A stretch of DNA of 64,000 nucleotides from Nematostella vectensis. Taxonomy: Eukaryota; Cnidaria; Anthozoa; Actiniaria; Edwardsiidae. Shown here piece after piece: positions 9,901-21,300 of the stretch (position 1 is its first letter; the number at the start of each line of letters is the position of its first letter). The notes under the pieces are model-generated. The model had not been told where the DNA came from. It made no database searches and saw only the letters and a program-made list of their open reading frames with translations. Position numbers and translations under genes: made by a program. Where the stretch lies: assembly GCF_932526225.1 (NCBI RefSeq), contig NC_064037.1, positions 13,715,703 to 13,779,702 of the forward strand. The letters are read 5' to 3'.

Positions 9901-11894
9901 AGTGGTACGTGCTCGCTTCTCAAGCAAGAGGACCAGGGTGCGAACTCAGGTCAGGTCAACTTGGGATTTTTTCAAAGGTGTAAAAAACCTGGCTCTCTAC
10001 ATTGGGTACTGTGTATCCCTCGTGGCTCGGATGACTACCTTAAATGGCGGTCCTGTCTCGCAAACCTAGCTAACCAAACTGTTACATTGTGGGATGTTAA
10101 GGACTACTGAAGAAGGCAGAGTTAACCTTTAGTGTCACTCATCCATGCAAACTGCGTGGCAGCACAGTGCGCCTTTTATAGCAGTCCTAATAAGACCCCG
10201 TGTAATCGTGTAGTGTAAATCCTGTGTAATTCAGACTATGGCTGCAGTTCTGGATAAAATCGGCACTGCTTCCTTTTATTCCTAGTTAGTGAGCAATTCA
10301 TAGAGCTGGTCGTTCGAGTGAACGAGAGATTCAGTGAGTGTGCAAGATTAGCGCATTTTTTTCTTTGGCAATTACAACCACAAAAAGTACGTTAGTAATT
10401 CAGGGGCGTAGCCCCCCCCCACCCCCCCCCCCCCCTTCTAGCAGCCAAAAATACAGTAAATGTATGAGACATTATCTAAAATACAGGAGAAAATGCCTTG
10501 AAAGGGCCTTTTGGGCCCCTCCTGTCAAAAATCCTTACGCCGTTGGTTATTACATGAATGAAAAAAATCATGTGAGAAGACAAGATTATACGAGCGAGTA
10601 ATGCGAAAGAGGATAAGGAGGGAAGGGGCAGGAAAGCGACATGTCTTTACCTTGAGGAACTCTTCCACTGGGCCCGCTCTTTTTATGGCTTGCTTGCATT
10701 TGTTAAGCGCTAAGTTATCAAACACTGAAATTTCTAAGAGACAAACCGTAACATCAGAGACGAATCGTAACATCAGTAACCAGGCATCTGAAAAGAGGGC
10801 TCTGCTCTGGGTGTAAAGCTCTTGAAAACAAGAGTGGTATACCGAAAAAAAAGTGAAAAGAAAGTGAGAAGTCTCTCTCAATTATGACGAAGCAGTGAAA
10901 AAAATATCTGTATGAGTACCTGGTAACGGCGACCACAATGTACTTTCACGTCGCTCCTTCTTTTTGCTTGGAAATTCTTTGAGATTTAAAAGCTTGCGCT
11001 ATGAATGAAAACAAGCAAACTCACTTATAGATATGCAACGGACATACTGTTTCAAGTGGCGGAAGCCGTGGGGATTTGGGGGAAAGCAGGTTTAAGTTCC
11101 CTCAACCCCCTGACTTAGGACTAAACTTTTAGAAGAAATGTATGGGTAGCTTTAATTGGCCTCCCGCCATATGTTTTGTATATCCCCCATTCCCTTAATC
11201 AAGTGTCCGCCCCTGTTCTCTCTTTTGACTGGCCTCTCCCCTTTTTTCCTTCCTTTTTCATTAAAAAAGAAATACAAAAAAACCCCTTTTGAATCATTGC
11301 CGCCATTTTGTCATAGGTGGCAATGAGACAGGAATCCTTTGTAAGGAAAATAGTACCTGCAAGGTAAGCATCGAGTCGTAGCTTCTGTAAATCGTGGTTG
11401 TTAACCTCCCCCGCCACGCAACCTGTATGGCGTAATCCTAGAATAAACATATATCCGTAGTAAGCCGATCAGAAAATACGACGAAAATGGACAGACAACG
11501 AGAATGGCGCGCATATGCAGAATGCATTCACACAGGTTACTAGTATCTTATGAAGATATTTGTTGAGCTTTCAACATTCATTTGTGATCCATCAACTAAA
11601 TATCAGGCTAACGAACACGAATGTACGCATTAATATTGTGCAACTCCAGAATTCCTCTTGGAAAAAATGTCACGCCTTTTTTATTATTTTTTTATAACAA
11701 AGATATAATGCTTAGGAATGCAGATCAAACTTTTCGAAGGGAGTTTTCTTCGAGCACACAATAGTGACTCTTTTTAAAAGTTTGTAGGCCACGTTTAAGT
11801 CTTAGTCAGTCTTGTCCCTTACGTATTGCGTCTTGGGTTGTTTTCTCTTCACAATGTTTTGAAGCATTACGTCCTCGATCCTAGTGAGACCCAT
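1..11894 (-). CDS. PX-SH3 adaptor, p47phox/Tks (SH3PXD2/NOXO) family; 11 exons, 3' end beyond window
   Basis: Exons (minus): 11894-11823, 11437-11357, 10998-10920, 10733-10651, 9645-9548, 9068-9028, 8919-8788, 8122-8009, 7805-7688, 7285-7240, and 918 to the window edge. Every join keeps phase, and the first ten exons total 864 nt (288 codons). The product starts MGLTRIEDV, carries an N-terminal PX domain (about residues 1-140), two SH3 domains (about 160-215 and 236-286), a Lys/Glu-rich segment with three YxN motifs, and a third SH3 (about 481-535). PX then tandem SH3 is the layout of the phagocyte-oxidase organizer p47phox, NOXO1 and the Tks scaffolds, which bind phosphoinositides and recruit partners to membranes. 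Whether it organizes an NADPH oxidase or acts in actin/podosome signalling cannot be told here. The start codon was chosen because it opens the PX domain at the expected place. Confidence 0.85.
1611..7118. repeat. 29-bp pyrimidine/purine minisatellite, about 190 copies
   Basis: The plus strand repeats ctctccatgcccctttctcc plus ccccttttc (29 bp) with C/T substitutions. It lies wholly in the intron between adaptor exons 7285-7240 and 918. The gene's sense strand is almost pure purine (GGAAAAGGGGGGAGAAAGGGG per unit, broken only by CAT). Because 29 is not a multiple of 3 and the unit lacks stop codons, all frames stay open for long stretches. Those reading frames are not genes. Variants recur at multiples of the unit, showing higher-order structure. 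Confidence 0.97.
7240..8919 (-). CDS. SH3-1 and SH3-2 exons of the adaptor
   Basis: SH3-1 is split between 8919-8788 (EQYVVITDYKK, then GNVVDVIQKNEHG) and 8122-8009 (GWWFVDLDGELGWVPASYLE). SH3-2 is split between 7805-7688 (CIVMASYEPEFEDELALEF, then NMDGWWVV) and 7285-7240 (CDEGIGWAPAMNLRQ). Both show the ALYDY-like strand, the WW ligand-binding pair and the GW/P..Y pocket; in SH3-2 the C-terminal pocket Tyr is Asn-Leu (AMNL), which may weaken polyproline binding. Each domain is interrupted just at or after the WW motif, the same intron position in both, as expected from an ancient SH3 duplication. Donors are gtaag, gtaaga, gtgagg and gtttgt. Confidence 0.85.
8115..8500 (-). repeat. 56-bp tandem repeat carrying the SH3-1 splice acceptor
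   Basis: The 56-bp unit starts at 8115, 8171, 8227, 8283 and 8339, with more degenerate copies to about 8500. On the sense strand each unit contains CATTTTAG followed by GTTGGTGGTTC, that is, the 3' splice site plus the first bases of exon 8122-8009 (Gly-Trp-Trp). The true exon is the copy nearest the coding sequence. Use of an upstream copy would read GWWFTYHYMG and then stop at the TAG of the next acceptor. Confidence 0.92.
9028..11894 (-). CDS. PX-domain exons of the adaptor (six exons)
   Basis: Reading 11894-11823, 11437-11357, 10998-10920, 10733-10651, 9645-9548 gives the PX fold in order: a beta-strand ending KRKQPKTQY, the segment TTTIYRSYDSM (the place of the usual RRY phosphoinositide motif), KEFPS followed by a basic run and SPLP (the PxxP-type loop of p47phox-like PX domains), then LVQLPAEISESEVVIKFF and RPVPDDM, which closely resemble the PX C-terminus of p47phox and Tks5. 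The 41-nt exon 9068-9028 was needed to satisfy phase. It has a tattctttcag acceptor and a gtgagt donor and encodes the PX-to-SH3 linker. In IYRSYDS the second Arg of the usual RR(Y/F) is Ser, so lipid specificity may differ. Confidence 0.8.
9887..10260 (+). mobile_element. tRNA-derived SINE-like element
   Basis: A tRNA-like head at 9887-9957 has a polymerase III A box (tagctcagtggta) and a B-box-like ggtgcgaactc about 45 bp later, then an unrelated tail. The tRNA cloverleaf does not close properly (the anticodon stem and T arm are weak), so a SINE is more likely than a tRNA gene. It sits in the adaptor intron 9646-10650. The right boundary is a guess. Confidence 0.55.
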
Positions 11895-13800
11895 CGTGCT
11901 TTGCACCCCCTCTCAGAGACACCACTGCAACGGTAAGAACATTGTGAAAATTGTTGATGCCTCAATGCTACTACGCTTGTTTGAGATTACTCAGGATAAA
12001 TAGATATACAACTGTTAGTGAAGACATATATGCAATAATGACTTCAATGCATTATTAAGCGGGTTAAAAGAACGTGTGGGCGGAGCTTCTATCGGGATTT
12101 CAGAGAGGTTATTTCCTTATGATTTTATAAGGCCCCGGCAACGGTCCTGTACAGCGCGGATGTATACATTTGCATATCTAAATATTTTCTTATGCTAAAC
12201 AGACCGTAAACGAATTAAATGTTAGCATATGATTTAAGAGGTCACATCTAAAACCTATTTTCCTTTTAAAGCTCAGGTACAAGAATTGTCTTTAAGACCA
12301 CACATGTTGAAGGACTGGAATAATTTATCTTTAAGATAGATGCCATAAAATGTGGCAATCGATTGTAACGGATTTTACAATAATGAAATTTGTTAATTTC
12401 TTATCTAAGTAAAACACAAAATCAGTCACGACAAAAACAACAGATAAAACATAAGACAACACAGTACCGCAAAAAAGTTTTAATATTAGAGCCATTGAAT
12501 TGTTGAGTCAATTATTAATTAATATTGGCACCATTTCCACCAAATTAAAATCATGTTTTCAATGTTCTTATTGCTCATCTACGAAAGTTATCAAAAGTTG
12601 CCAATCCATACCATTCCATGTTTTGTCATGTTCGTACCAGGGTTACCCTACCATCCGAGTGCCTGGTGCCACATAGGGCCTTCAGTTCAGCATCCGATGA
12701 GCACTTCAATGGTCAAGTGACCATTACTATTTTGCAAGCAAGTCTAATATTTTGGGGAGACCATTTATTTGACCATTTACTATCAAATACTTAGATTACA
12801 AACCTAATAACAACAATAACCACCGTAAACCATGATTGAACTTTGATTTGTTATCGCAGAGTAATAAGAACCGATAGAAACTTATCCATACCCACGTGCA
12901 TAATACCTTACCTTTATAAACCAATGACGATTCCGTTATAACTTGAGGAAGTAAGAAAATCCGTGGCCGAATGTTAAAAATTCCACGGTTGATGCTTCTG
13001 ACTTAGCTTTATGCAAACAATTATGGATTCTGTCAACACAATAGGAGTCCCTAAATACATAAAGAATATATTATAAGAAAAATACACGTCTTGGAGGGGT
13101 GTGTGGGGAATTCATAACCAGTAGGGAGGAAGATGTTTTTAAAATGAACGCGTCCTGTCATTTTTGACGGTAAGACTGTAGAAATGCAGAAGATAAATAA
13201 CTATTAAAATAAAAACGAATATAAGTAACTGAAAAATGCTTACGTAAGCATAAAGTATTTAATAAGAGCTCTTTAAAGGAGTAAGTACGCAGCTTTGTCT
13301 CCTATTATCTTTGTTCTACAAAGAAGTTCTTTTGTCTCTATTCTTCTCGTTCTTTGTGTCGAGGTGCGGAGATTGTTCATTTGCCCAATCAAATTGAAGC
13401 TTGTAAGAGCTGCGTACTGACCCACTGATTGTCCAAACGTGTAATCGAATTTCCAATGCGCGCAAAATAATGTTCGTTCAATTCGGATTGAATGTCCAAT
13501 TGCGTTAGTTTCTCCGTTTATGCTTATGAAAGTTCACGCATATTCAATTATTGTTATTGAAAGTCGAGTCACACTTTATGTAACTTTTGGAGCAAATGAA
13601 TGGTACTGTAAGTGTTATTTGATATATTTTAAGGTCAAATTATATTGGCTGAGCGTCAATGGGCGAGAGAAGTTTTGTAGGCTCTGGTAACCAGGGGGTA
13701 TCCCTTGCACCATTTAGCGCAAGGATATAGTAAATAAACATAATAATGGCTATCGAATACTCAATATCTTTGCTTGAAAGAACCCTGCATAATAACACAA
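11895..13800. other. 5' flank of the adaptor gene; no gene seen
   Basis: AT-rich sequence without a convincing ORF. Part of it (about 12235-12720) is similar to 24120-24440 next to the decayed second copy of the gene, so the duplication included upstream DNA. A short inverted pair (agtacgcagct near 13286 and 13408) is present. The promoter of the adaptor must lie here or in 5' exons I cannot see. Confidence 0.5.
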
Positions 13801-13830
13801 ATAATATATTTAGTCATGTCATATATTCAT

Positions 13831-14912
13831 TTATTATATGGCTACGATAGTACGCGCGCTGTGATTGGCTAATTTGTAGTCGTGACATTCCCGTATTGCC
13901 CTACGATAAAAAATTGACAATCTTCTGTTTTTTTAATTTTTTTTTCCACCTTCAAACTGCAAAACGAGCGACAGCGAACATTCGAGTAGCGAATTCTAAC
14001 ACCCAGAAGAAACAGAAATGTTTAATTGGCGGGCCGTCTTTTTCCGCATTCGGAGCGGGACATTTTGTGAGCTTTTTTCTGTTGCTTTGTTCGGTTGCAC
14101 GAATTTCGCTAAAACAAAATCGACCAAAGAACCAAAGCCACCAAAAAAAAAAAAAAAAAAACGAGAAACAAACAGGTCTTCAAGTTGATAATGGGAGAGG
14201 ACGAGCACTTTGAGTCTCATGAAGAGATTGAAGAGAACAATTTTGACAAAAATGAAAAAAACAATAAGATGACGAGCCGCCACCGATACTGATAGTCAAG
14301 AAATATAGAAAGCTTATATTTAATATCGGATAAACAAACAAATGAATAAATTACAAGGGTGGAAAGACCCAGAAAAGTCTCTTTAAGATAAGTACTACCT
14401 ATTATTTGTAAATGCAATATTTTCATCAAATCATAGAGCAGCCCAAAGCGATTGGCCTTTTCATTTTACTTCAGAAGTTTGTTCTCTACATACCGTGGAG
14501 TTTTCGAACTACAGTCCCATTCATGCCGTGAAGACTGACAACTCAGCTTTCTATTGTTTGGATCAACTTCATCTACTATAAAACCTGTAGCTTCCAAAAG
14601 GTGCAAATAGAAAGAAAATAGCCCGAAAATTCGTCCAATTAATTGTTGTTAAACCTTTTCACTCATTTACATTTTTGATTTGGCAGCGCGCGAGTGTTTC
14701 TTGTTTTCCCGCCATTTTTTAAATCGATCGATAAATTAACCGATATTCGCGTGAAAGCGAAAGTTGATTCGTTTTCTTGTCATTTTTATTTGAAAAAGCC
14801 ATATAATAAACAACTTACTAACCTCGACCGTTCGGTCATACCGGGAAATATCAAACTGAGGCTTTGGTGTATCGACCGAGGCTTTGCGGCTTTTCACCCT
14901 CGGTTAGTAAAT
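13831..14912. mobile_element. Probable non-autonomous DNA element with inverted ends
   Basis: tttattatatggct at 13831 is the reverse complement of agccatataataaa near 14799. The right side continues into a GC-rich palindromic-looking stretch with accgttcggtcataccggg. No transposase reading frame is visible, and a run of A residues lies near 14141. Boundaries are approximate. Confidence 0.4.
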
Positions 14913-14959
14913 AGTTAGTAATTTTTGTTCAACTGTACGAACTCATGTAAAATGCTAAA

Positions 14960-16090
14960 TGAGGGGAAGCTGCTAAACTTGCGCGAGCTAAATGAGCGGT
15001 AGCTTTTAATTTTTTGGAATAACGCGAGAAAATGCAACCTTGATGAACAAATGAGCTTCTATCTCTATTTAGATAGAAGAAACATGTATTAAAGTCTGTT
15101 GTGTATCGAGAGGCGTAGAAGCACAATAAGAAGGCAGAAGTAAAAACCAACTTGAACTAATTTCAGTGCGGAGGGTTTCGAGCCCCTGCTAATCCGGTAA
15201 GAACATCAGAACATCCGGTATATAATCCCCTTGCATGCATACAATAGGTCAACGCTACTTTCTGTGACACTTTGAGAATGAGTCATGCATATTCGGGTAA
15301 GCCGGTGACACAAATTTAAATAGTAGTCCAAAAGTTGTTTAACTTCACCCTCTTCGTTCTCTGTACACAGCTAAAACCTCAGCATTCCCGTAGAAACAAG
15401 TTTCGCGTGAGGCCCGCTCCCACGCTGAAATGACCCGCAATAACACCTTATAAAACAAAAAAACAAGAGGCGATTGTTTTTTCTTTGGTTTTATTATTCC
15501 GACGACATATTTAGTTCTGTGTACAGTCTTTTTGGAGCATTTTGTCACATTAGACCTTTTTGCTCTAACACCATTATTTAACTTCGTGCTTTTGTTCTCG
15601 GCATAAAAGCCTAGTAATTAAGTGATGGAACAAATGAAATAAGCTTGTCTAATTAGCTGTGACGTCCATGCATGAGCAATCTTATTGTAGCACGATTTTA
15701 TTTGTGTACAGAACAATAAGTGCACATTCCGTAAAATTTTCACGTCATTTATTGTTTAAGCTTGCACGAAGTTCAAAAATGGTGTTAAAGCAAAAAGGTC
15801 TCGCATCGCGTGGACCCCGCCTCCCGCTCAAGGTCTTGGAAATACTAAATGAGCGGTAGATTTTTCTTCTCTTTAATGACCCAAAAAATAAGCTAGCAAA
15901 CAAACACAATTCAAGCTTTGCTGTGAAACAAGATGCGATTGGCATTTCTGTTATTTCCCTGATTTCCGCTGTGTGAACAGACTATAACATTAAGCATTTT
16001 TTTCACACTAAACAATTCTCGCATCGCGTGCCCTCAAACTCCCGCTCAAGGTCTTGGAAATACTAAATGAGCGGTAGATTTTTCTTGCGT
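14960..16090. repeat. Dispersed repeat family, several copies in both orientations
   Basis: The block ctcaaggtcttggaaatact with aatgagcggtagatttttct occurs at about 15820-15870 and again at 16045-16088. Related sequence at 14975-15095 is matched in inverted orientation by 18095-18240 (tttcctctatctaaagaaag, gcattttctcgcgttt). No coding potential is evident; the small ORFs here are repeat-derived. Confidence 0.6.
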
Positions 16091-16506
16091 CGCAAAACAA
16101 GGCAAAATTCCACCAAATCAGAGGGGAGGTTCGTTGTTTGTCATTTCTAAATCAATTTATCAAACAAATTCTGTTCCCAACGCCCTTGATTCGGGTGATG
16201 TCACATCAAAACACCACAGGGTACCCACGAAGAACGCCAGGGACTAGGCTGGACACAGGAAAACCGGTGAGAACGCCTGGGAATAGGCTTCGAATAACAC
16301 TGAATAAAGAGAATAAAGAGCTAGATTCTGCTAGTATTAATATGAAATCTAGCCGTAGATTTTACGCGAATATATCATGAACCCCCCATGCTCAACAGGG
16401 ATAGATCCAAAGGGTATAGATGTACGCAAAATAACAAAGTTTTACCAAGTAATTTTTCGGTTTGAGATTTACTCGCGCTGTAACTGTTGCGAGTCTTCTT
16501 TATTCC

Positions 16507-16873
16507 TCAAACTTTAGCCCATGACGTCACAGGACGTCGTACAAATATGGGCACTCATACAACACATCCCTTCAAGTTTGGGGACAACATTCTCTCTAGA
16601 AACAGATCACCGCCTGTTAGTTCCCTTACTCGCAAGTACCGATCTATCAAAGCTCCCGCCAAGAATCCTCAGGTCCCAACCGAGGATGGTAAGGTACGCA
16701 CCAGACGTGAAGTATGTCCAGGGGGTCCACCAAAACGCAGCGGGCGCCCTGTCACGTGTCCCGACAAGCAAGCCAACGCTGGAGGATCAAAAGCTTGTTG
16801 AGGAGCAAAGTGAGTCTGTGTTAAAATTAATGCCTGCGACAGAGCAGCGGTTGGAAGAAATCAAGGCCGCTTA
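16507..16873 (+). pseudogene. Ty3/gypsy polyprotein fragment, RNase H end
   Basis: The frame 16521-16874 encodes LETDHRLLVPLL, LSKLPPRILR, VKYVQGVHQNAAGALSRVP and LVEEQ, the conserved end of the RNase H domain of gypsy-type retrotransposons (the usual ADALSR is AGALSR here). It ends in a stop, followed by unrelated repeats, so it is a relic. Confidence 0.8.
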
Positions 16874-16889
16874 AGATAGTGATGCACTA

Positions 16890-17110
16890 CCGTATTTACT
16901 GGAAAAAGCGCCTTTCTCGAATAAGCGCCCTCCTTGAACCAAAAGTATTAATAAGCGCCTCCCCCGAATAAGCGCCCCCTCTGAACCAAGACTATTAATA
17001 ACAACCCCTCCCCCGAATAAGCGCCCCCTTTGAACCAAGACTATTAGTAAGTGTCTCCCCCGAATAAGCGCCCCCCTTCCCTCCCAAGGTTTTAAGTAAA
17101 CGAGTAAAAT
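16890..17110. repeat. Short repeats with aataagcgcc core
   Basis: Four or more copies of a roughly 35-60 bp unit containing aataagcgcc followed by C-rich sequence and tgaaccaagactatta. It interrupts the gypsy relic, and a single further aataagcgcct sits near 17534. Confidence 0.6.
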
Positions 17111-17128
17111 TGCTATCATACATGTAGT

Positions 17129-17455
17129 TCTAATGCCTAGTGCACACTAGTGACATAACAACATAGGCGCGCGCGCTCTTTTAAGCCCGACATATCGGCA
17201 TGGACATAATAACGTCCACTCCTGAATGACTATCATACATGTAGTTGTAATGCCTAGTGCACACTAGTGACATAACAACATAGGCGCGCGCGCTCTTTTA
17301 AGCCCGACATATCGGCATGGACATAATAACGTAACGTCGTTATGTTGGGCTTATGTCAAAATGTCGAACCAGTCACACTTGAACATATGAACATTAGGGT
17401 GCACGCGCCTATGACATTATGTCGTTATGTCACTAGTGTGCACCAGGCATAAGAA
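17129..17455. mobile_element. MITE-like inverted-repeat element with an internal 101-bp duplication
   Basis: The left arm tgcctagtgcacactagtga (near 17143) is inverted at the right end (tcactagtgtgcaccaggca, near 17433). A block of about 101 bp beginning atcatacatgtagtt is present twice (about 17127 and 17228), so the left end is duplicated in tandem. It sits inside the gypsy relic. Confidence 0.7.
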
Positions 17456-17599
17456 AGCACTGGAACAGATAGATTCTGGAAAGAGTAGATAAAAACATTC
17501 TTCGGCCTTTTGTGCGAAATGTGCCGTTTAAAATAAGCGCCTCGCCCCGCCTAACAAGTGAATAGACCTATTGTCAAGACGGATGGCCGCTGTATGCCA

Positions 17600-18045
17600 T
17601 CACAACCACTCTTGAAGCCGTATTGTTAGTAAAAACAACACATGACGGTTACCCGGGCTTCTTTCCGATGTCCCTTCAGTTACAGATGCTAGATGCGATT
17701 CATGACTTGGGATCACAAAGTGTCAAGGTCGTGCCAGCTACTCAGTGTGGTGGCCACTCATCACAAAACCGATTGAAGCTATGGTGAATAAGTGCCATAT
17801 CTGCGCCAGGCTGCGTCCCGAGAAGAAAGAGCCCCTAATGGCACTGTCATTTCCTGAGAAACCATGGACTCGTCTAGGCACTGACCTGTTCGAGCTAGAC
17901 CGAAAGACCTACATAATCTTGTAGTTCTACAAGAACTATTTGCTACACACAGCATTCCTCAAATCTGACAACGGTCCCCAATATGCAAGCCATGAGTTCA
18001 GTGACTTTGCCAGAGAATGGCGGTCCAAACAGCAAAGAAAATCCT
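17600..18045 (+). pseudogene. Ty3/gypsy integrase fragment, degenerate
   Basis: Frame-shifted pieces read MLDAIHDLG, then MVNKCHICARLRPEKKEPLM, WTRLGTDLFELDRKTYIIL (stop) and LKSDNGPQYASHEFSDFA: a Zn-finger remnant, the first catalytic Asp context and the SDNGPQY motif of retroviral-type integrases. Several stops and shifts show it is dead. With 16507-16873 it is one element split by later insertions. Confidence 0.75.
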
Positions 18046-18334
18046 AAAAAAGAATGCAGACCGATCAGCTCCTCTAAGGAGCTGAAGCATCAATGTATGG
18101 ATAAATGTTTCCTCTATCTAAAGAAAGATAGAAGGTCATTTGCTCGTCATGGTTGCATTTTCTCGCGTTTCAAAAAAAAAAGCTACCGCTCATTTAGCTC
18201 AAGCAGGACCTTGAGGCCTACCCCTCATTTAGTCACTGCAAAGTTTGGTGTATTTGGCTTAAATAACTTTAAGATTGATTATAACATCTATTCATTATTC
18301 CATTTAGCAGCAAACACACATTGCATAAACAACA

Positions 18335-21300
18335 ATGGCGGACGAAAATAACGAGCTCCCCAACGGCAATAAAAAACTGCTTACAGCTGATAAAGACAAC
18401 AGGATGGAAGGCCATGCACCGGACAATGCAAAACCCAGCGAGGATGGAATGGAGGAAGTGATTATAAGAGATGCGGATGAAAAGCCTCAAGACCATCCCA
18501 CTTCAAAGAAAGAACAACCGGACAATGCGAAACCCAGCGAGGATGGAATGGAGGAAGTGATTATAAGAGATGCGGATGAAAAGCCTCAAGACCATCCCAC
18601 TTCAAAGAAAGAACAACCGGACAATGCGAAACCCAGCGAGGATGGAATGGAGGAAGTGATTATAAGAGATACGGATGAAAAGCCTCAAGACCATTCCGCT
18701 TCAAAGAAAGAAGATTTGAGGATTTTGAAAAATGTCCTTGTAATCAGCTTTGGTTTCCTGTTTTTATTTACGGCGTTTCAATCACTGCAGAATCTTCAAA
18801 GCAGTTTAAACCCTGACCAGGGTCTTGGACTTGCAAGTTTAAGTGTTGTGTACGCAGCTCTTACCTTATCTTGCATACTGGTACCCCCATACATGATCGG
18901 AAGGCTTGGTTGTAAATGGACCCTAGTCATATCGATGTTTGCCTATGTTCTCTATACAGTAGCGAACTACTATGCCCGTTGGGGAACAATGATACCGGCT
19001 TCTATACTACTTGGTAAGTACAATAGATACGCTCTTATTCTTTTGTATGCCGGACGTTATGGCATATCTATTTATTTGATAAGGTTTACGCTATAACTCC
19101 TTGATTAAAGTAGTGTTATTATTTTATGGTTACAGTATACGCCGCTCTCGCAGCCGCTCTTGACTCGCCACGCTAGGCGGCCAGTCGTTACTGGGGCTTA
19201 CGCCGCCTAGCGTAGCAAGTCTCGAGAGAGAATATGGTAAGAGCAGCTTGTAAACAGACGCAACTTTCTTTGCCCTAGGTGCTTCCGCCGCTCCCTTTTA
19301 GTGACCCCCTATTAGTCGTTGTTGTCTTTGCCCTAGGTGCTTCAGCCACTCCCTTGGTGACCCCCTAATGGTTGTTGTTGTCTTTGCATTAGGTGCTTCC
19401 TCCACCCTCTAAAGGCGACACCCTGATGGTCGTTGATGCCTTTACTATTGCTGCTCCCTTGGTTACCTCTACTGGTCGCTATTGTCTTTGCCTTCCTCCT
19501 CTCCCTAATGGTTGTTGCTATCTTTGTCCTAGGTGCTTCCGCCGCTCCCTTGTGGGCCTCCAAGTGTACGTACCTTTCTTCCTCAGGCATACGTCTGGCA
19601 GAGATCACGGGACAGGCCCAGGAAGCCATCGTTACACGCTTCTTCGGCATTTTCTTTCTCATCTTCCAGAGCGGGCAAATCTGGGGGAATCTGATCTCAT
19701 CCCTTGTGCTCGGACAAAAAGGCCCGGACATCTTCCGAGAAGATGCCAATGAGGTGTGCGGAGTCAACTTCTGCGGGGATCCGCCCAAAGACCCCAATAT
19801 GACAGGTAATGAGAGTTTAGCCCTATATTCAGCGACAATAGTCTGAAAATGTTGACAGACCTCGATTATTTGAACCGAATTGAAGCTTGATTCTAGAATT
19901 GTTGGTCTTGCTGATGCGTGTCTTAACCCGAACGAATGCTGTTCTGACAAAACTGTGTCTGTCTTCGCTCGAGAAAATAGACGGTTGAGTAATGATTACC
20001 ACTTAAGATTCAGTGGTATCCAAGCTTTACAATTCCATCGTATATGAGACATACAAAAACGCGTCGAATAGAGGCCCAGACCTTTATGGCTTAGATTATC
20101 ATAGGCTTCACGCGCGCCGGTCCCAGGCTCTTTCAGACTGTTTCAAAAACAGTCATTGATTGGCGGGTGCGTGTCAAAAGTCGGGTTAAAAGGGTCCGGA
20201 CCCCACTCTACTCATTTGCGGAAATGTGAAATTTCGTGGGGGACCAGTAATTAAACTAATTTCACCAGTGGAATAGAATTATATTGGATTTAGGTTCTAG
20301 TGACCTATTTTCCGGAGTTCAGGAATATCTTTAGAATGTGAGAAAACCAGTGATAGGTTGCCCCCCACCCTGCATTCTTTTCTGATTGATGTCTTTCTAC
20401 TGCAGTTAACGTGACTGACACGCTTGCCTTGCCCGAGTACTCCCTGGTCATTACCCTGTTGAGTATCTACGTGGGGTGTGGCGTGATAGCCGTGCTCCTC
20501 ATTGTCGTATTCCTGGACCGGCTGACGGGTGATATGTCACGCAAGAAGGAGAGCGTGACTGGCGTGACATTACTAGTGGCGACCCTTAAGCACCTCAAAG
20601 ATCGCAGGATGCAGCTTGTGTTACCCATCACTGTTTTCAGTGGACTTGAACAAGCGTTCATATTTGGAGATTTCACCAAGGTATGGGATCCGTATGTCAA
20701 ATGGGTAGGGTACGTTCATCAGTGGACTCCAGCAAGCGTTCATATTTGGAGATTTCACCAAGGTATGGGATTAGTATGACCAATGGGTAGGGTTCGTCTT
20801 TAGTCTCGCGTTAATTGGGTATCAACAGATTTAGCTTCATATATCAACACAACTTATGTACATAAACCTGATCTCTTTTTAATGTGTGACATGGCGTGTT
20901 TATTGGATATCAACAGATTTGGCGTCATAGATTAATACAACCTGACATGACCGTGTTATCTACTCATTGTGTGACATTTCCGGCTTTTGTCACGTGCTCA
21001 TTTTTTATCAACAGATTTGGCTTTATCTAGTAACACGACTTGCGTGACAAGACCGTGACCTCTATTTATTGTGTGACATGTTTCAGGCGTTTGTCACGTG
21101 CTCATTGGGTATCCACAAAGTCGGTTTTATCATGATTTGCTTTGGCGTGACCGACGCGGCGTTCTCGTACATTCTTGGGCGCCTTACGCAGTACACGGGC
21201 AGATTAGCGGTGTTCGTCAGCGGTTTGGTGGTCCACCTGACTGTACTCATTATCATGTTAGCATGGACTCCTGACGCTAGCCTCGTCTGGATCTTCTATG

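Noticed and set aside
9887-9957. A tRNA gene
   Set aside because: A and B boxes are present but the acceptor, anticodon and T stems do not pair well and the sequence runs on into a tail; a SINE fits better.
10338-10601. 87-codon plus-strand frame with a poly-Pro stretch
   Set aside because: Created by a poly-C run (10410-10436) in an intron of the adaptor gene.
14929-15150. 73-codon minus-strand frame resembling part of the 17983-18351 plus-strand frame
   Set aside because: Similarity is at DNA level over a dispersed repeat and extends past both frames; no domain is recognisable.
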